Positions 22,801 through 28,203 of a stretch of DNA of 29,096 nucleotides are shown one piece after another. This stretch comes from Elysia marginata. Taxonomy: Eukaryota > Mollusca > Gastropoda > Plakobranchidae. The stretch's first letter is position 1, and each line of letters starts with the position of its first letter. A model generated the notes under the pieces. That model was given only the letters and a program-made list of their open reading frames with translations. It had not been told where the DNA came from and made no database searches. The DNA lies in contig BMAT01007929.1 of NCBI GenBank assembly GCA_019649035.1, forward strand, positions 72,906 through 102,001. Reading direction: 5' to 3'. Position numbers and translations under genes: made by a program.

Positions 22801-24799
22801 TCTTTAAAGTTTCTGAGTACATAAAACAGGAATTTGCTTCTTTGCCTAAATAAGAATATTTTCTTTAAGAATTTAATGTATTTAAATAGTTGGAAGAGAA
22901 ATGAAAAAGAAAGGCACTCAATAAGAAAACTTGCTGTTTAGACTTAAAATGAAGGGATCTGTTTAAAAGTATATATTATATCATTTACTAAAGAGAATAA
23001 TCCATGTTATTTACATTAGAGTGTGTTTATGGATGGCGTGTTGCAAAATCCATAAATAAGCTGGCATGTGTGTAAAAGGTTAGATAAAATTATGATGCTT
23101 CTGTCTGCATTAAGACTAAAATTCTAAATCATTGTTTTATTATGGATGTGACTGAGGGTAAAAAATGTGTTTTCATCAACCGACAGGAATTACATAAATG
23201 ATGAGAGTGTTGCCAAAAAGCAGACTCCAATCAAGAAATCAGACTGGACATTAATAAATGAAGAGGTGTGTTTTTTCATTGCTTACTTTTACAAATCCAC
23301 ATTTTACAATGTTTTTGCATCATGAAATATTTTAATGTAATTTTATTGAGATAAGAACTTTTGCTTCGTAAAACGAAATGAGTCATTTATTTCTATTCTT
23401 CACTTCTGAGAAACTTTTAGTCTCTATTTCCTGGGCTCAAGACAGTACAGGTTTTGCCTGAGATATTGATTGCCTACAAATTTACATGAATGATGTTAAT
23501 TAATATTATGAAGGCTTTGTTGATTAAAGCTATCTGTTTTATGCATTTACATGCTTTTTAGAGCACAGTAAGCTTTTAATAATGTGTATGGCATTTTTTG
23601 TTTAAAATTTGACATCCTATATAAGTCTAGACATTTTTTATGCTTAGACTGTACATTGATTTTATTTTGTCTGATGGCCTGGGATTGTACTGCTGTCTAT
23701 AGGCAGACTGGTAAATAGACAAAATTTGAATTTTGATTCCATTGTGTTTTATTTCACGTCCTTATGCCTGTTTATGTCTTATGACAAAGGCAGAGTGACG
23801 CATGGGCACTCTAAAATCAGACTCTTTACTATATCAAAACTATGTAAATGCAAGATTTACCCAAAGTTGCATTAAGTTTTCAGTATATTTCTCAAAATCT
23901 CATACTCTGCATAAATGTTGCTTTGCCTTGGGACACAGTGTACCCAGGCATATAATTAATTATGTCATACATTTTTTTTTGTCTTTTATCATTATTTTTC
24001 CTATTTATCAGGACAACCCTCAACAGTTGAATGGCAGCGACTGTGGAATGTTTATGTGTAAATATGCAGAATACATCACCAGACAGAGAGATTTGACGTT
24101 TACACAAGTAAGTTCTGTGGCTAGCAGCTATTCTTTAAAAGTATGTGCTGTTCTGCACTTAAAGGTAAATGTAACAGGTTATATAGACTATCCTGAATTT
24201 CTGTATCATAATTGTCTGTTTTCTGACAAAGATTATGGGTAAAGTTAGAAAATACCCAAGGAGCAGTAAATTTAAGAACCAGCAGTAATAGAAATATCTT
24301 TAGTTATGATTGATTGATTAACAAAAATTGGAATCTTGATTATTTTGTTTGGTCTTTCTGAGTTTTTCAGCATGAAAATTTTATAGAACTAAAGAAAATA
24401 ATACAGTCTATGTTCATTTGATATTGGAAATTAGAGGTGTCACTTCAAAAACTCAAAGTACAAAAAGATTATAAGATCCATTACTTTCAAATTAATTTAT
24501 GCCTGAGCTGGCAAAGTTTTTTTTCTTAAATGTTCAGAAGGACTTTTGAGGAATATTATGTTATAATTTGTTTAGAACAAATACAAAAAACCCCAATCAA
24601 ATTCAAAATTACAATGTCCAACAGGTGCTATCAAATAACTTGTTTTAGAGTATTTTAACACACACTGGATTGGGACCCAACTTTGAGGTATCCCAGAAAT
24701 CTTCTACATAACTTTTTTTTATCTCTCTTTCAGGAGAACATGCCCTATTTTAGGAAGAGGATGGTTTATGAAATTATAAGTAAAAAACTGTTACAATGA
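1716..24799 (+). CDS. SENP1: SUMO (sentrin)-specific protease, SENP1/SENP2 type; 17 coding exons, 700 aa
   Basis: This is a cysteine protease that matures SUMO precursors and removes SUMO from nuclear proteins (Ulp1 family, C48). Coding exons are 1716-1828, 8979-9031, 10369-10562, 11316-11358, 12894-13000, 13403-13575, 13819-14321, 15140-15170, 15780-15864, 17129-17161, 17648-17747, 19010-19152, 19469-19672, 21044-21123, 23187-23265, 24012-24107 and 24734-24799. They sum to 2,103 nt with matching phases and GT-AG introns. Catalytic domain is about residues 479-700: WLNDE (522-526), His590 in HLGMHW, Asp607 in YYDSMG, Gln652 and Cys658 in QQLNGSDCG. The His-Asp (17) and Gln-Cys (6) spacings match human SENP1. 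The N-terminus has an amphipathic start, bipartite basic signal (30-32, 44-47), RERExYRQLL patch (175-184), Ser run and SUMO-interacting motif (363-373). The start follows an in-frame TGA at 1698. The 5' exons are less certain than exons 12-17. The symbol is approximate because traits of SENP1 and SENP2 are mixed. Confidence 0.93.
2139..2503. mobile_element. MITE-like element with GGGGTGCCAC termini (365 bp)
   Basis: Left end CATTGGGGTGCCAC and right end GTGGCACCCCACTG are inverted. Similarity continues inward for about 40 bases on each side to a shared ATTACTCCTCATAA, the left arm carrying about 9 extra bases. The interior has AGCGCTTT repeats and an AAGCGCAAAGCGCTTT motif. The termini look hAT-like (CAGTGGGGTGCCAC). 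I could not find a clear 8-bp target duplication. It has no coding capacity. Confidence 0.65.
2946..3340. repeat. Diverged tandem duplication (~205-213 bp unit)
   Basis: CTACTGATGAAATATAGGAA...ATCTAATC at 2946 is echoed by CTTACTGACGAAATGAAGGAA...GTCTAATC at 3150. ACTGGTTGGCTAATGAGCTAG at about 3068 is echoed by CAGGCTGGCTGATAAGCTGG at about 3281. The offset is 205-213 bases with many substitutions, so the duplication is old. Confidence 0.4.
3409..3680. repeat. Second diverged local duplication
   Basis: CTACAGTTTGAT...GGGAGCATTGGTTAAAAAGTTA from 3409 resembles CTACAATTTGAT...TGTGCACTGGTTACAAAATTA from 3622, again about 213 bases apart. The offset matches the neighbouring duplication, which may mean one larger, eroded tandem array. 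Confidence 0.35.
3758..5262. mobile_element. Non-autonomous DNA transposon, family A copy 1 (1,505 bp), 8-bp target duplication
   Basis: Left end is TAGGTGCCACTT and right end AAGTGGCACCTATG. They are inverted, and the left appears to have lost an initial CA. Identical ATAATTTA octamers flank it at 3750-3757 and 5263-5270, which fits hAT-type insertion. The inner right part contains a GGGGGAGCATGCCCCCGGAC palindromic stretch of a kind I recall in invertebrate repeats. No transposase frame is visible. About 470 bases of its right half and its left end match the element at 9730-10295. Confidence 0.75.
5688..5776 (+). repeat. Dispersed repeat D, copy 1
   Basis: Starts GATGCCATTTTT, continues AGTTATTTTCC and ends ATAAACACACA...AAGATTGATC. 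The same order of motifs occurs at 22603-22687 on the same strand. No termini or coding sequence are recognised. Confidence 0.55.
5812..5830. repeat. (TA)n microsatellite
   Basis: About 19 bases of alternating TA in intron 1. Confidence 0.85.
6327..6357. promoter_or_regulatory. Pair of perfect ACGT-centred palindromes, one containing a full CRE
   Basis: CGGACGTCCG (6327-6336) is a perfect 10-base palindrome. GCCATGACGTCATGGC (6342-6357) is a perfect 16-base palindrome whose core TGACGTCA is the consensus CREB/ATF site. Their centres are 18 bases apart. They sit in intron 1 about 4.6 kb from the start codon. An intronic enhancer is possible, but so is a repeat relic. Confidence 0.4.
7789..7809. 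other. Small perfect hairpin
   Basis: CTTGGCTG (7789-7796) and CAGCCAAG (7802-7809) form an 8-bp stem with a 5-nt loop. It does not match the histone 3' stem-loop. Function unknown. Confidence 0.3.
8240..8480 (+). repeat. Dispersed repeat C, copy 1
   Basis: Contains TAGAATGCATTCACC, TTGCAAGCTTCAGAAGCTC, TAAATTGATGGACTGC and a CATTTAAATTTTGAA stretch in the same order as matching motifs at about 28740-29000. Both copies are on the + strand. Edges are approximate and the class is unknown. Confidence 0.55.
8979..9031 (+). CDS. SENP1: SENP coding exon 2 (residues 38-55)
   Basis: The acceptor is ttttctcag. The exon encodes [12 protein letters not shown] and a short Ser run. KRRK at 44-47, with KRK at 30-32 in exon 1, makes a bipartite nuclear-localisation signal with an 11-residue spacer, split by the 7.15-kb intron 1. 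Donor is TTCAA|gtacgc; it leaves one base of codon 56. Confidence 0.78.
9375..9530. mobile_element. Possible Tc/mariner (Tigger-like) terminal fragment
   Basis: CAGTGGAATCTTGTTAAG follows a TA dinucleotide at 9373-9374. It resembles the CAGTNGAA-CTNGNTAAG termini of Tigger-type elements. Repeated GTTTATCTTAAA and GTTTATCTAAAG motifs follow at about 9480-9510. No matching right end was found, so this is tentative. Confidence 0.35.
9730..10295. mobile_element. Family A copy 2, internally deleted (566 bp)
   Basis: Ends CATAGGTGCCACT and AGTGGCACCTATG are inverted. It follows copy 1 from the left end to about base 3807 of that copy, skips about 940 bases, then matches from about 4746 to the right end, including ATTCCCTGTG, GCTTCTTTTGC and GGGGAGCATGC. 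Flanks share only TTAAG and give no clean octamer. It is a shorter derivative, or copy 1 has gained an insert. Confidence 0.7.
10369..10562 (+). CDS. SENP1: SENP coding exon 3 (residues 56-120), tandem acceptors
   Basis: The exon encodes a basic segment ([12 protein letters not shown]) then polar, low-complexity sequence. Two in-frame acceptors are 9 bases apart: AG at 10358-10359, nearer the pyrimidine tract, and AG at 10367-10368. The first would give Thr-Ile-Lys-Asp in place of Asn and a 703-residue protein. The donor is GCGG|gtaatc at phase 0. No domain is recognised. Confidence 0.78.
10563..11315 (+). other. SENP1: Intron 3 (753 nt)
   Basis: AT-rich with T runs. A TCATATGTCTCTTAC / TCATATGTCTCTTGACC pair at about 10777 and 10826 is a short local repeat. 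Nothing else recognised. Confidence 0.7.
11316..11358 (+). CDS. SENP1: SENP coding exon 4 (residues 121-134)
   Basis: A 43-nt microexon encoding [14 protein letters not shown]. The acceptor tggttttacag and donor AATG|gtatgt are both strong. The phase 0 to phase 1 transition fits both neighbours. Support is splice sites and phase only, with no recognised homology. Confidence 0.7.
11359..12893 (+). other. SENP1: Intron 4 (1,535 nt)
   Basis: AT-rich, with several A or T homopolymers and C-rich bursts (CACCCCAAAATCACCCCC at about 11867). No gene, RNA or bounded mobile element is seen. Confidence 0.7.
12894..13000 (+). CDS. SENP1: SENP coding exon 5 (residues 135-170)
   Basis: The acceptor follows a T-rich tract ending aaatag. 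The exon encodes a Ser/Thr and Lys/Arg-rich linker (HKRKDSF, FGHKKQS). Its donor, TGAG|gttggc, is weaker than the others. It leads into the conserved exon-6 patch, as in vertebrate SENP1/2, where a basic linker precedes the EEREKYRKLL-like motif. Confidence 0.83.
13001..13402 (+). other. SENP1: Intron 5 (402 nt)
   Basis: Plain AT-rich intron with a strong T-rich acceptor tract. Nothing further seen. Confidence 0.8.
13403..13575 (+). CDS. SENP1: SENP coding exon 6 (residues 171-227), conserved N-terminal patch
   Basis: The exon opens [16 protein letters not shown]. This matches the short E-E-R-E-x-Y-R-x-L-L block shared by vertebrate SENP1 and SENP2 outside the protease domain, and is the best proof that the 5' exons belong to this gene. 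The rest is Pro/Ser-rich. Acceptor is a long T run ending ttcag; donor is ATGG|gtatga at phase 2. Confidence 0.92.
13819..14321 (+). CDS. SENP1: SENP coding exon 7 (residues 228-395), Ser run and SUMO-interacting motif
   Basis: This is the largest exon (503 nt). It encodes a basic segment, eight consecutive Ser residues and a long polar region. It then has Thr-Ile-Ile-Ile followed by Asp-Asp-Glu-Glu-Glu-Asp-Glu (363-373, bases 14222-14254), a classical hydrophobic-plus-acidic SUMO-interacting motif. That suggests non-covalent substrate or paralogue binding. Donor TTTAG|gtaggt leaves phase 1. A second GT at 14326 would add 4 bases. Confidence 0.9.
14322..15139 (+). other. SENP1: Intron 7 (818 nt)
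   Basis: Contains the perfect 87-bp tandem duplication at 14342-14515 right after exon 7. The remainder is AT-rich with T runs and shows nothing else. Confidence 0.75.
14342..14515 (+). repeat. Perfect 87-bp tandem duplication, exon-like unit
   Basis: Copies 14342-14428 and 14429-14515 appear identical. Each begins with a strong acceptor, TTGTTTTCTTTATAG, and contains a plausible donor, GGCT|GTGAGA, enclosing 47 nt (14357-14403 and 14444-14490). Joined to the normal exon 7 donor, the unit reads GAT TGA, an immediate stop. Joined to the alternative GT at 14326, it stays open and rejoins exon 8 in frame, adding 17 codons. No family homology is seen. Confidence 0.85.
15140..15170 (+). CDS. SENP1: SENP coding exon 8 (residues 396-405)
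   Basis: A 31-nt microexon encoding SSKFQACFK, with acceptor ttgattttcag and a consensus donor AAAAA|gtaagt. Entry phase 1 and exit phase 2 fit exons 7 and 9. It is supported by splice sites and frame only. Confidence 0.7.
15171..15779 (+). other. SENP1: Intron 8 (609 nt)
   Basis: Contains a TTAA-flanked palindromic element at about 15193-15415, then plain AT-rich sequence. Confidence 0.75.
15193..15415. mobile_element. piggyBac-like MITE candidate (~220 bp)
   Basis: The left end TTCACCCTTTACTCACTGTCCA and the inverted right end TTAACCATTCACTGCCCA are similar. The flanking tetramers are TTCA (left) and TTAA (right, 15412-15415), fitting a TTAA target with one decayed side. The interior has short palindromes such as GTATCATATCTGATAC. 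No coding capacity. Confidence 0.45.
15780..15864 (+). CDS. SENP1: SENP coding exon 9 (residues 406-434), charged helix
   Basis: The exon encodes a highly charged run ([18 protein letters not shown]) predicted to be helical or coiled-coil. It corresponds in position to the Arg/Glu/Gln-rich helix before the SENP1 catalytic domain. The acceptor ends tttttaaag and the donor is AAAG|gtgaga. In the exon frame there is no stop, although a TAG occurs in another frame. Confidence 0.85.
15865..17128 (+). other. SENP1: Intron 9 (1,264 nt)
   Basis: AT-rich, with one possible inverted-repeat element at 16635-16916. The frames at 15875-16078 and 16681-16893 look non-coding. Confidence 0.7.
16635..16916. 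mobile_element. Weak inverted-repeat element candidate (~280 bp)
   Basis: CGATGCCAGTGCTAGTC (16648-16664) is roughly inverted in GACTAGTGGCAGTCG (16894-16908). Direct nonamers GGCTAGTAC (16635-16643) and GCCTAGTAC (16908-16916) lie outside. Arms are imperfect and class unknown. Confidence 0.3.
17129..17161 (+). CDS. SENP1: SENP coding exon 10 (residues 435-445)
   Basis: A 33-nt phase-0 microexon encoding [11 protein letters not shown], which continues the charged helix of exon 9 and resembles the Leu/Gln/Arg-rich helix of SENP1. Acceptor ttcattacag and donor ACAG|gtatgt are both good. Skipping it would keep the frame. Confidence 0.8.
17162..17647 (+). other. SENP1: Intron 10 (486 nt)
   Basis: AT-rich. 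An open frame at 17235-17462 shows no family features. Nothing else seen. Confidence 0.75.
17648..17747 (+). CDS. SENP1: SENP coding exon 11 (residues 446-478), acidic linker
   Basis: The exon encodes the end of the helix and then an acidic stretch ([13 protein letters not shown]) that precedes the protease domain. This matches the acidic LTDSEDEFPEITEEM-type linker of SENP1. Acceptor cttttttag, donor CCAG|gtaaca, exit phase 1. Confidence 0.88.
17748..19009 (+). other. SENP1: Intron 11 (1,262 nt)
   Basis: AT-rich, with a near-duplicate TTCCAATTTTTGTAGGAG / TTCCAATTTTTAGCAG at about 17908-17940. Otherwise nothing recognised. Confidence 0.7.
19010..19152 (+). CDS. SENP1: SENP coding exon 12 (residues 479-526), start of protease domain
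   Basis: The exon encodes [13 protein letters not shown] through [22 protein letters not shown]. The last five residues are the family signature WLNDE that lines the SUMO tail tunnel. Acceptor is gttttgaag at 19008-19009; starting two bases later would break the frame. The donor after GAG is gtgagt. Confidence 0.97.
19153..19468 (+). other. SENP1: Intron 12 (316 nt)
   Basis: Short AT-rich intron splitting WLNDE from VINFYMN. Nothing else seen. Confidence 0.85.
19469..19672 (+). CDS. SENP1: SENP coding exon 13 (residues 527-594), catalytic His
   Basis: The exon encodes [32 protein letters not shown] and HLGMHWCLC, all diagnostic of the SENP1/2 subfamily. His590 of MHW is the triad histidine. 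It is a phase-0 exon bounded by tgatcag and TCTGT|gtgagt. The intron after it hosts an intact-looking hAT-type element. Confidence 0.98.
19909..20755. mobile_element. Non-autonomous hAT-type transposon (847 bp) with perfect 8-bp target duplication
   Basis: The 12-base termini CAGGGGTAAAAG and CTTTTACCCCTG are perfect inverts. The octamer CGTAGAAG flanks both sides (19901-19908, 20756-20763) without mismatch. Termini starting CAGGG and 8-bp duplications are the hAT hallmark. The interior has no transposase frame. It holds three ~33-bp tandem units at 20014-20110 built on GTTTnnTTTnnCGGTATTAT. The intact duplication suggests a fairly recent insertion, and it does not disturb the splice sites. 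Confidence 0.9.
20014..20110. repeat. Three ~33-bp tandem units inside the hAT-type element
   Basis: Units start at 20014, 20047 and 20081 and share GTTT, T-rich sequence and a C/G-CGGTAT-T/A-AT core. Subterminal repeats in hAT elements often bind the transposase; that role is inferred. Confidence 0.6.
21044..21123 (+). CDS. SENP1: SENP coding exon 14 (residues 595-620), catalytic Asp
   Basis: The exon encodes [16 protein letters not shown]. Asp607 of YYD is the triad aspartate, 17 residues after His590 as in human SENP1. Acceptor is cattttcag; donor GTGTT|gtaagt is at phase 2, with the next base completing Leu621. Confidence 0.97.
21337..22358 (+). mobile_element. Internally deleted piggyBac-type element (~1.0 kb)
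   Basis: The left end is TTAA (21337-21340) followed by CCACTAAATTGCTA. The inverted right end reads ACCCTTAAATTGCCA on the other strand (22343-22358). They are imperfect inverted repeats next to a TTAA that survives on the left only. Between them, in correct order and strand, lie the N-terminal part and the extreme C-terminus of a PGBD-like transposase. The element matches what a full piggyBac would leave after losing its catalytic core. The end assignments are less certain than the coding relics. Confidence 0.6.
21630..22059 (+). pseudogene. piggyBac (PGBD)-like transposase pseudogene, core deleted
   Basis: From ATG 21630 the frame encodes an acidic leader, then [15 protein letters not shown] and a [19 protein letters not shown] block. 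This resembles the W-s-x-D-L-x-D-V-x-V-x-x-F...GP...DYFxLFF start of the DDE_Tnp_1_7 domain. A frameshift in the T8 run at 21828-21835 moves it to another frame, with TVTEETND (compare VEETNRYA) and, after two stops, [14 protein letters not shown] (compare WKPVTxxEMxxFLG). At 21967-22059 a third frame gives [28 protein letters not shown] residues and TAA. That is the Cys-rich tail (PLCxxxCFxxYH) of the family. The whole DDD catalytic middle is missing, so it is dead. Assignment rests on motif memory, not a search. Confidence 0.75.
22603..22687 (+). repeat. Dispersed repeat D, copy 2
   Basis: Same motif order as 5688-5776: GATGCCATTTTT, AGTTATTTTCC, ATAAACACACA, AAGATTGATC. Confidence 0.55.
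23187..23265 (+). CDS. SENP1: SENP coding exon 15 (residues 621-647)
   Basis: The exon encodes [12 protein letters not shown] and SDWTLINEE. It corresponds to the variable helix and loop between the Asp and Cys of the triad (QYLKQESIDKK-like in SENP1). It is preceded by a short pyrimidine tract ending cgacag and followed by gtgtgt. Confidence 0.95.
23266..24011 (+). other. SENP1: Intron 15 (746 nt)
   Basis: AT-rich, no element seen. The open frame entering exon 16 from 23802 is an intronic extension, not coding. Confidence 0.8.
24012..24107 (+). CDS. SENP1: SENP coding exon 16 (residues 648-679), catalytic Cys
   Basis: The exon encodes [24 protein letters not shown] and RDLTFTQ. Cys658 is the nucleophile and Gln652 the oxyanion-hole residue. 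The active site is intact, so the gene looks functional. Acceptor tatttatcag; donor ACAA|gtaagt; phase 0. Confidence 0.98.
24108..24733 (+). other. SENP1: Intron 16 (626 nt)
   Basis: AT-rich, nothing recognised. Exon 16's frame runs on for about 130 bases past the donor, but the next exon's conserved helix fixes the splice. Confidence 0.8.
24734..24799 (+). CDS. SENP1: SENP coding exon 17 (residues 680-700) and stop
   Basis: The final coding exon encodes [21 protein letters not shown], then TGA at 24797-24799. The [12 protein letters not shown] block is the near-invariant C-terminal helix of SENP1/2. One extra Gln follows the usual Leu-Leu end. Confidence 0.98.
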   Translation, partial: ENMPYFRKRMVYEIISKKLLQ

Positions 24800-25105
24800 T
24801 ATTGTTGATGTGTCAGTGGTCATTCATCTTTTTCTCTGTTGTTTACAACTACATTTTGTATCTCCCACCATGCCCAGACATTTTGTATTATGAATTTAAT
24901 TATTTGAATAACTTGTTCTTTGTTATTTTTGTTCTGTACATAAAAATGCGTGTAATTATAAAATAAGCGTAAAAATTGGTGCTGAAGTATGTCTGATATT
25001 TTATAATTGAAATTAGAGCCATAGGATGGAGGACACTCAAGACTCTTAACTTAATTTGAAGAACTATTATTCCTTCTTTTTAATAAAAGTTTGGCACATA
25101 AAGCA
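24800..25105 (+). other. SENP1: 3' UTR of the SENP gene
   Basis: AT-rich sequence after the stop. The first AATAAA hexamer is at 25082-25087, so an mRNA end near 25100-25110 gives a UTR of about 300 nt. A second hexamer lies at 25257-25262 and could give a longer form. The exact cleavage site cannot be seen. Confidence 0.6.
25082..25087 (+). terminator. Polyadenylation signal AATAAA
   Basis: First canonical hexamer downstream of the stop codon (283 nt after it). It is followed by TTTGGCAC and later a TTGGGCTAGGTTTG stretch that could serve as a G/U-rich downstream element. Confidence 0.55.
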
Positions 25106-27317
25106 AAACATTGGGCTAGGTTTGACTCATTGAGGCATAAACAAAATTAAGCAATAACTAAGTCTTTTTAGGCAATAGTATGGGCAATACACAAGTAATA
25201 GTGTCATCTTATCAGAAGCTTTTTCGCCAAGTAGTCAATTTTGCTACATACCCTTGAATAAAATGTAATGGGGTATTTTCAATCTTGAAATGTGTTGAGC
25301 TAGAAATAGCTTTTTTGTCTCATTTCATAGTTTCTTTTATTAAAAATGAAGACCTCTTATTTCGGTAACATCAAGTTAATTTTGTATATGGTTTGTAGCA
25401 ATACTCAGTGCTGAAATTCCCCTCAGTTGGTGGAAATCTTTCTCAAGATAAAGCTCTCTTTTTTAAAATCAAATAAGCTTGCACAGTGGTGAGGCTATTC
25501 TTTCAATGCTTTTTTTGGAGTGCCAAAATTTTTTCCTCTTTTTTGACAATTTTATGTTATCATCACTGAGTAATAAGCATAATCTTAAACTAATGCTTAG
25601 TTGCCAGATGTATGCAAATGTATACCGCTTATAAGATTTTTCAAATAGTCTCTTTCCCTGTCTCAATTGACCTTTAAAATAGTGAATAGTTGTTGGGATC
25701 AGCTTAGTCACAGCCCTTTCAGTCTGTACTTTATCTCTATGAGTCCATCTAATGCTATGCCAAATCCTGTAAATGTGCCGGGTAGCATCATTAATTTAGT
25801 TTCTCTTAAGATACTTCACGTACATTCACGGGAATTGTTGCAAATGCTAGCTTAGCCTTTTGTTTATTTTGGTTTTGAATTTTGGCAAGACCGGGTGGAA
25901 AGTTTTCAAATTATGGCTCATGAAGAGAAAAGTCCAGGTCTAGATCTAGATTTTTACATTTGATTGTGAAATAGTTAAACAACCATGTAGCATGAGATGT
26001 AGGTAACAAACTAATGAATGTAAGAGGGAAAAAAGGTCAAGGAAGTCTAGATAAGTATATGTCCACAAGTAGAGCAAAAACCACTGTTATTGGTGGTTTC
26101 TATCATATTTTCCATTTGAAAGTTTAGCAAAAAATTAGTTATAAAATTGAACAAATAGACATACAATCTTTTTGTTTGTTTTGTTCTCAAGTTCATATGT
26201 GATAAAAATTTTTTTTATATATTTAATGGGTAAATCTCTGTGGGGCCTTCTAAAAAGTGCATAAAAATGTCCTGGCGCAAGTGGGTTAAATACCATATTT
26301 CAAACAACCTATTCGTATCATTATCACATTGAAGTTAAATTTCTATTAGTAATCAAAACTAGAACCAGAAGTAGTTTAATTTTTAAAAAACTACTAAAAG
26401 GCATGTGAACATTCAACTTGCATCTTTAAAAACTTGTAAATCCAGTTCCAAGCTTAGAAAATATTCAGTGTATGGGTTTGACAGAGGTTGCTGAAATTGG
26501 TATTGTCTGTAAAATTATGTTTGTAACACTCTCTGGATGAAGCATATACTTTGATATCTGCAGACTTAAATGAAAATATTTTTTTGTGAAATCATTCACA
26601 TGGTTACTTTCCAAACAGAGTAAAGCAGTCTGGTCACATGATCCTTCTCTGTTTTACTCAGGTAGCAGCATATTTATCCTTTCTGTGGGTCTTAATGTAC
26701 AGCCTGTGGTCTAGCTCATCTCAGGCGTGGATTTCATAAGAACTTTTTAAAAATGTAGAGCACCAGCAGCTTTAAACTAAATAAGAAAAATTAAATTTTT
26801 TTTACCTTTAAGTAGACCTAATTAATAACCCAGTCATCTCATAAGTAGTTTGATAAAAATACACATCATATCTTGTCAGTAAAGTAAAATAGAATTCTCT
26901 AGTTGAATCTATATATATAGTTGAGTCAAGATGACTCAAACCCGGAAAAGTCGAATACAGTGTGTTAACTTTGAACTAAATTCAGATTTTCAATTTTATT
27001 GAATTTTAGATAATTCATAGATAATTTTTGTTTCCATGGTGTTCAAAATATCCGAACTGACTGCACAAGTGTTGGTCAATGCACAAGTAAAAAAAGTGGT
27101 GGTCAATATTGAATCTCCCTGACTATGAAGGAATCAAGATAGAGATTTGAAATTTCATACACATACTTTTATTTTTCTACATAGTCTCCATGCCTATTAC
27201 ACATTTTTCCCTTGCCCTTCTATCTTTAAAATCACTTCAAAATAAAACTCCTTCAACCAATCTTCAGCAGTACTGGAAAACTAATTTTTGTCACCAAATC
27301 TCTTTCTTTTCCTTTCT
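25106..27317. other. Intergenic, no gene seen
   Basis: AT-rich flank. Open frames at 25469-25711 (-) and 25667-25855 (+) lack family features. It contains a TCTAGATCTAGAT run at about 25938, a GAGTAAAGCAG / CTGTTTTACTC inverted pair at about 26619-26668, and an AP-1-like inverted pair at 26921-26939. Confidence 0.6.
26921..26939. promoter_or_regulatory. Facing pair of AP-1-like sites
   Basis: TTGAGTCA and TGACTCAA are perfect 8-base inverts with 3 bases between. Each contains a consensus bZIP/AP-1 heptamer (TGAGTCA). It lies about 2.1 kb past the SENP stop; no target gene is visible. Confidence 0.35.
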
Positions 27318-27500
27318 AATCGATAGCGGTAAGACACTCGCTGAGAGATCAGGAGGTGTGTGGTTTGATCCCCGGCTGAGTCAAACCAAGGACTTTAAAA
27401 TTGGTATTAGCAGCTGATCCGCCTAGTGTCTGGCATTATGGATTCAGTTCTAAGTCTGGTCGGCCCGGTGTCAGGATAATGTGACTGGGTGTGGTGTATG
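27318..27500 (+). mobile_element. tRNA-derived SINE, truncated
   Basis: TAGCGGTAAGAC (27324-27335) acts as an A box and GGTTTGATCCC (27362-27372) as a B box, about 38 bases apart, as in RNA polymerase III promoters. A conserved-looking body follows: GCCTAGTGTCTGGCATTATG, then GGTCGGCCCGGTGTCAG and AATGTGACTGGGTG, which I associate with SINEs of molluscs. The usual 3' tail is absent after about 27500. It does not fold into a proper tRNA. Confidence 0.75.
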
Positions 27501-27532
27501 CAAGCGCTCCTTACATCACAGTGTGGCAACAT

Positions 27533-27630
27533 GCAGACCTGCCAACATTACGGTTTGCCCGTAATTTATTACGGTGGCGCGAAAAAAATCACGGGTTACG
27601 GGCAACCGCTGTAAAATTACGGCGTGTCGA
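27533..27630. repeat. ACGG-rich inverted-repeat segment, likely dispersed repeat
   Basis: Begins CAGACCTGCCAACATTACGG. GGTTTGCCCGTAA (27552-27564) pairs with TTACGGGCAACC (27596-27607), 12 pairs with one bulged T, around a 31-nt loop with further TTACGG copies. A similar CAGGCCTGCCAACC start occurs at 21132 in intron 14. It resembles a DNA-transposon end, but no matching right end was found. Confidence 0.5.
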
Positions 27631-28203
27631 TAAGCCTAGGTCAAGGTTACTCAGAGTGTTTCGTTTTGTACCCGAAAATGCGATCCCGATATTGAAATGG
27701 TCCGATACAATGCTACATCGCGTAGCCCTACTTGCGTGATGAAGTTATCGATAGATACATGTATGGTATTTCCGATTTTCTTTTTACTATTTGAGTACAT
27801 TTTTCCGAGTGGCCGTATCACAGCCTGTAGAATATTGAAGTTAATCACATTACGTCAAGGTCACAATGCTCCATGTTCCTGTGCTCCAAGACCCGACTCT
27901 ATGCCATTCATGCTTGTGGTCAGTGCATGTTGTGTTCACATGCGAACAATAGAATGATAAGAAAGGAGTGACTCCGCCTCAGATTTTAGAGCGTGGCCCT
28001 TGTATGCTCGCAATAATCTGATGGTAGGGATGCAGAAGCCACTAATCTGCATCTAAGGGTGCCTTTCTTTATTGTTTTATTGTTTGATGACTTCTATATA
28101 TGGCTTTTAGTAACCATACAAACCGGGGGTGGGGATCACATACTATAGCCTTGACCCTGAAAAAAATGTCAAGGCTTGTGCTAAACTAACCAATGAAAAT
28201 GCC
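27631..28203. other. Intergenic, no gene seen
   Basis: Open frames at 27697-27957 (+) and 27651-27848 (-) overlap in opposite strands and show no known motif. The segment is slightly richer in G+C than its surroundings and may still belong to a repeat. Confidence 0.5.

Larger units (their letters stand above)
21124..23186 (+). other. SENP1: Intron 14 (2,063 nt)
   Basis: Holds a CAGGCCTGCCAACC-starting repeat-like stretch right after the donor (21132 on), the piggyBac remnant at about 21337-22358, and repeat D copy 2 at 22603-22687. The rest is AT-rich. Confidence 0.8.

Noticed and set aside
23802..24242. 146-codon open frame as a separate gene
   Set aside because: Only 24012-24107 is conserved (NGSDCGMF exon). 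The flanks are intronic, with splice sites on both sides.
27324..27396. Functional tRNA gene
   Set aside because: A and B boxes are present but cloverleaf stems and an acceptor stem are not. A SINE body follows directly.
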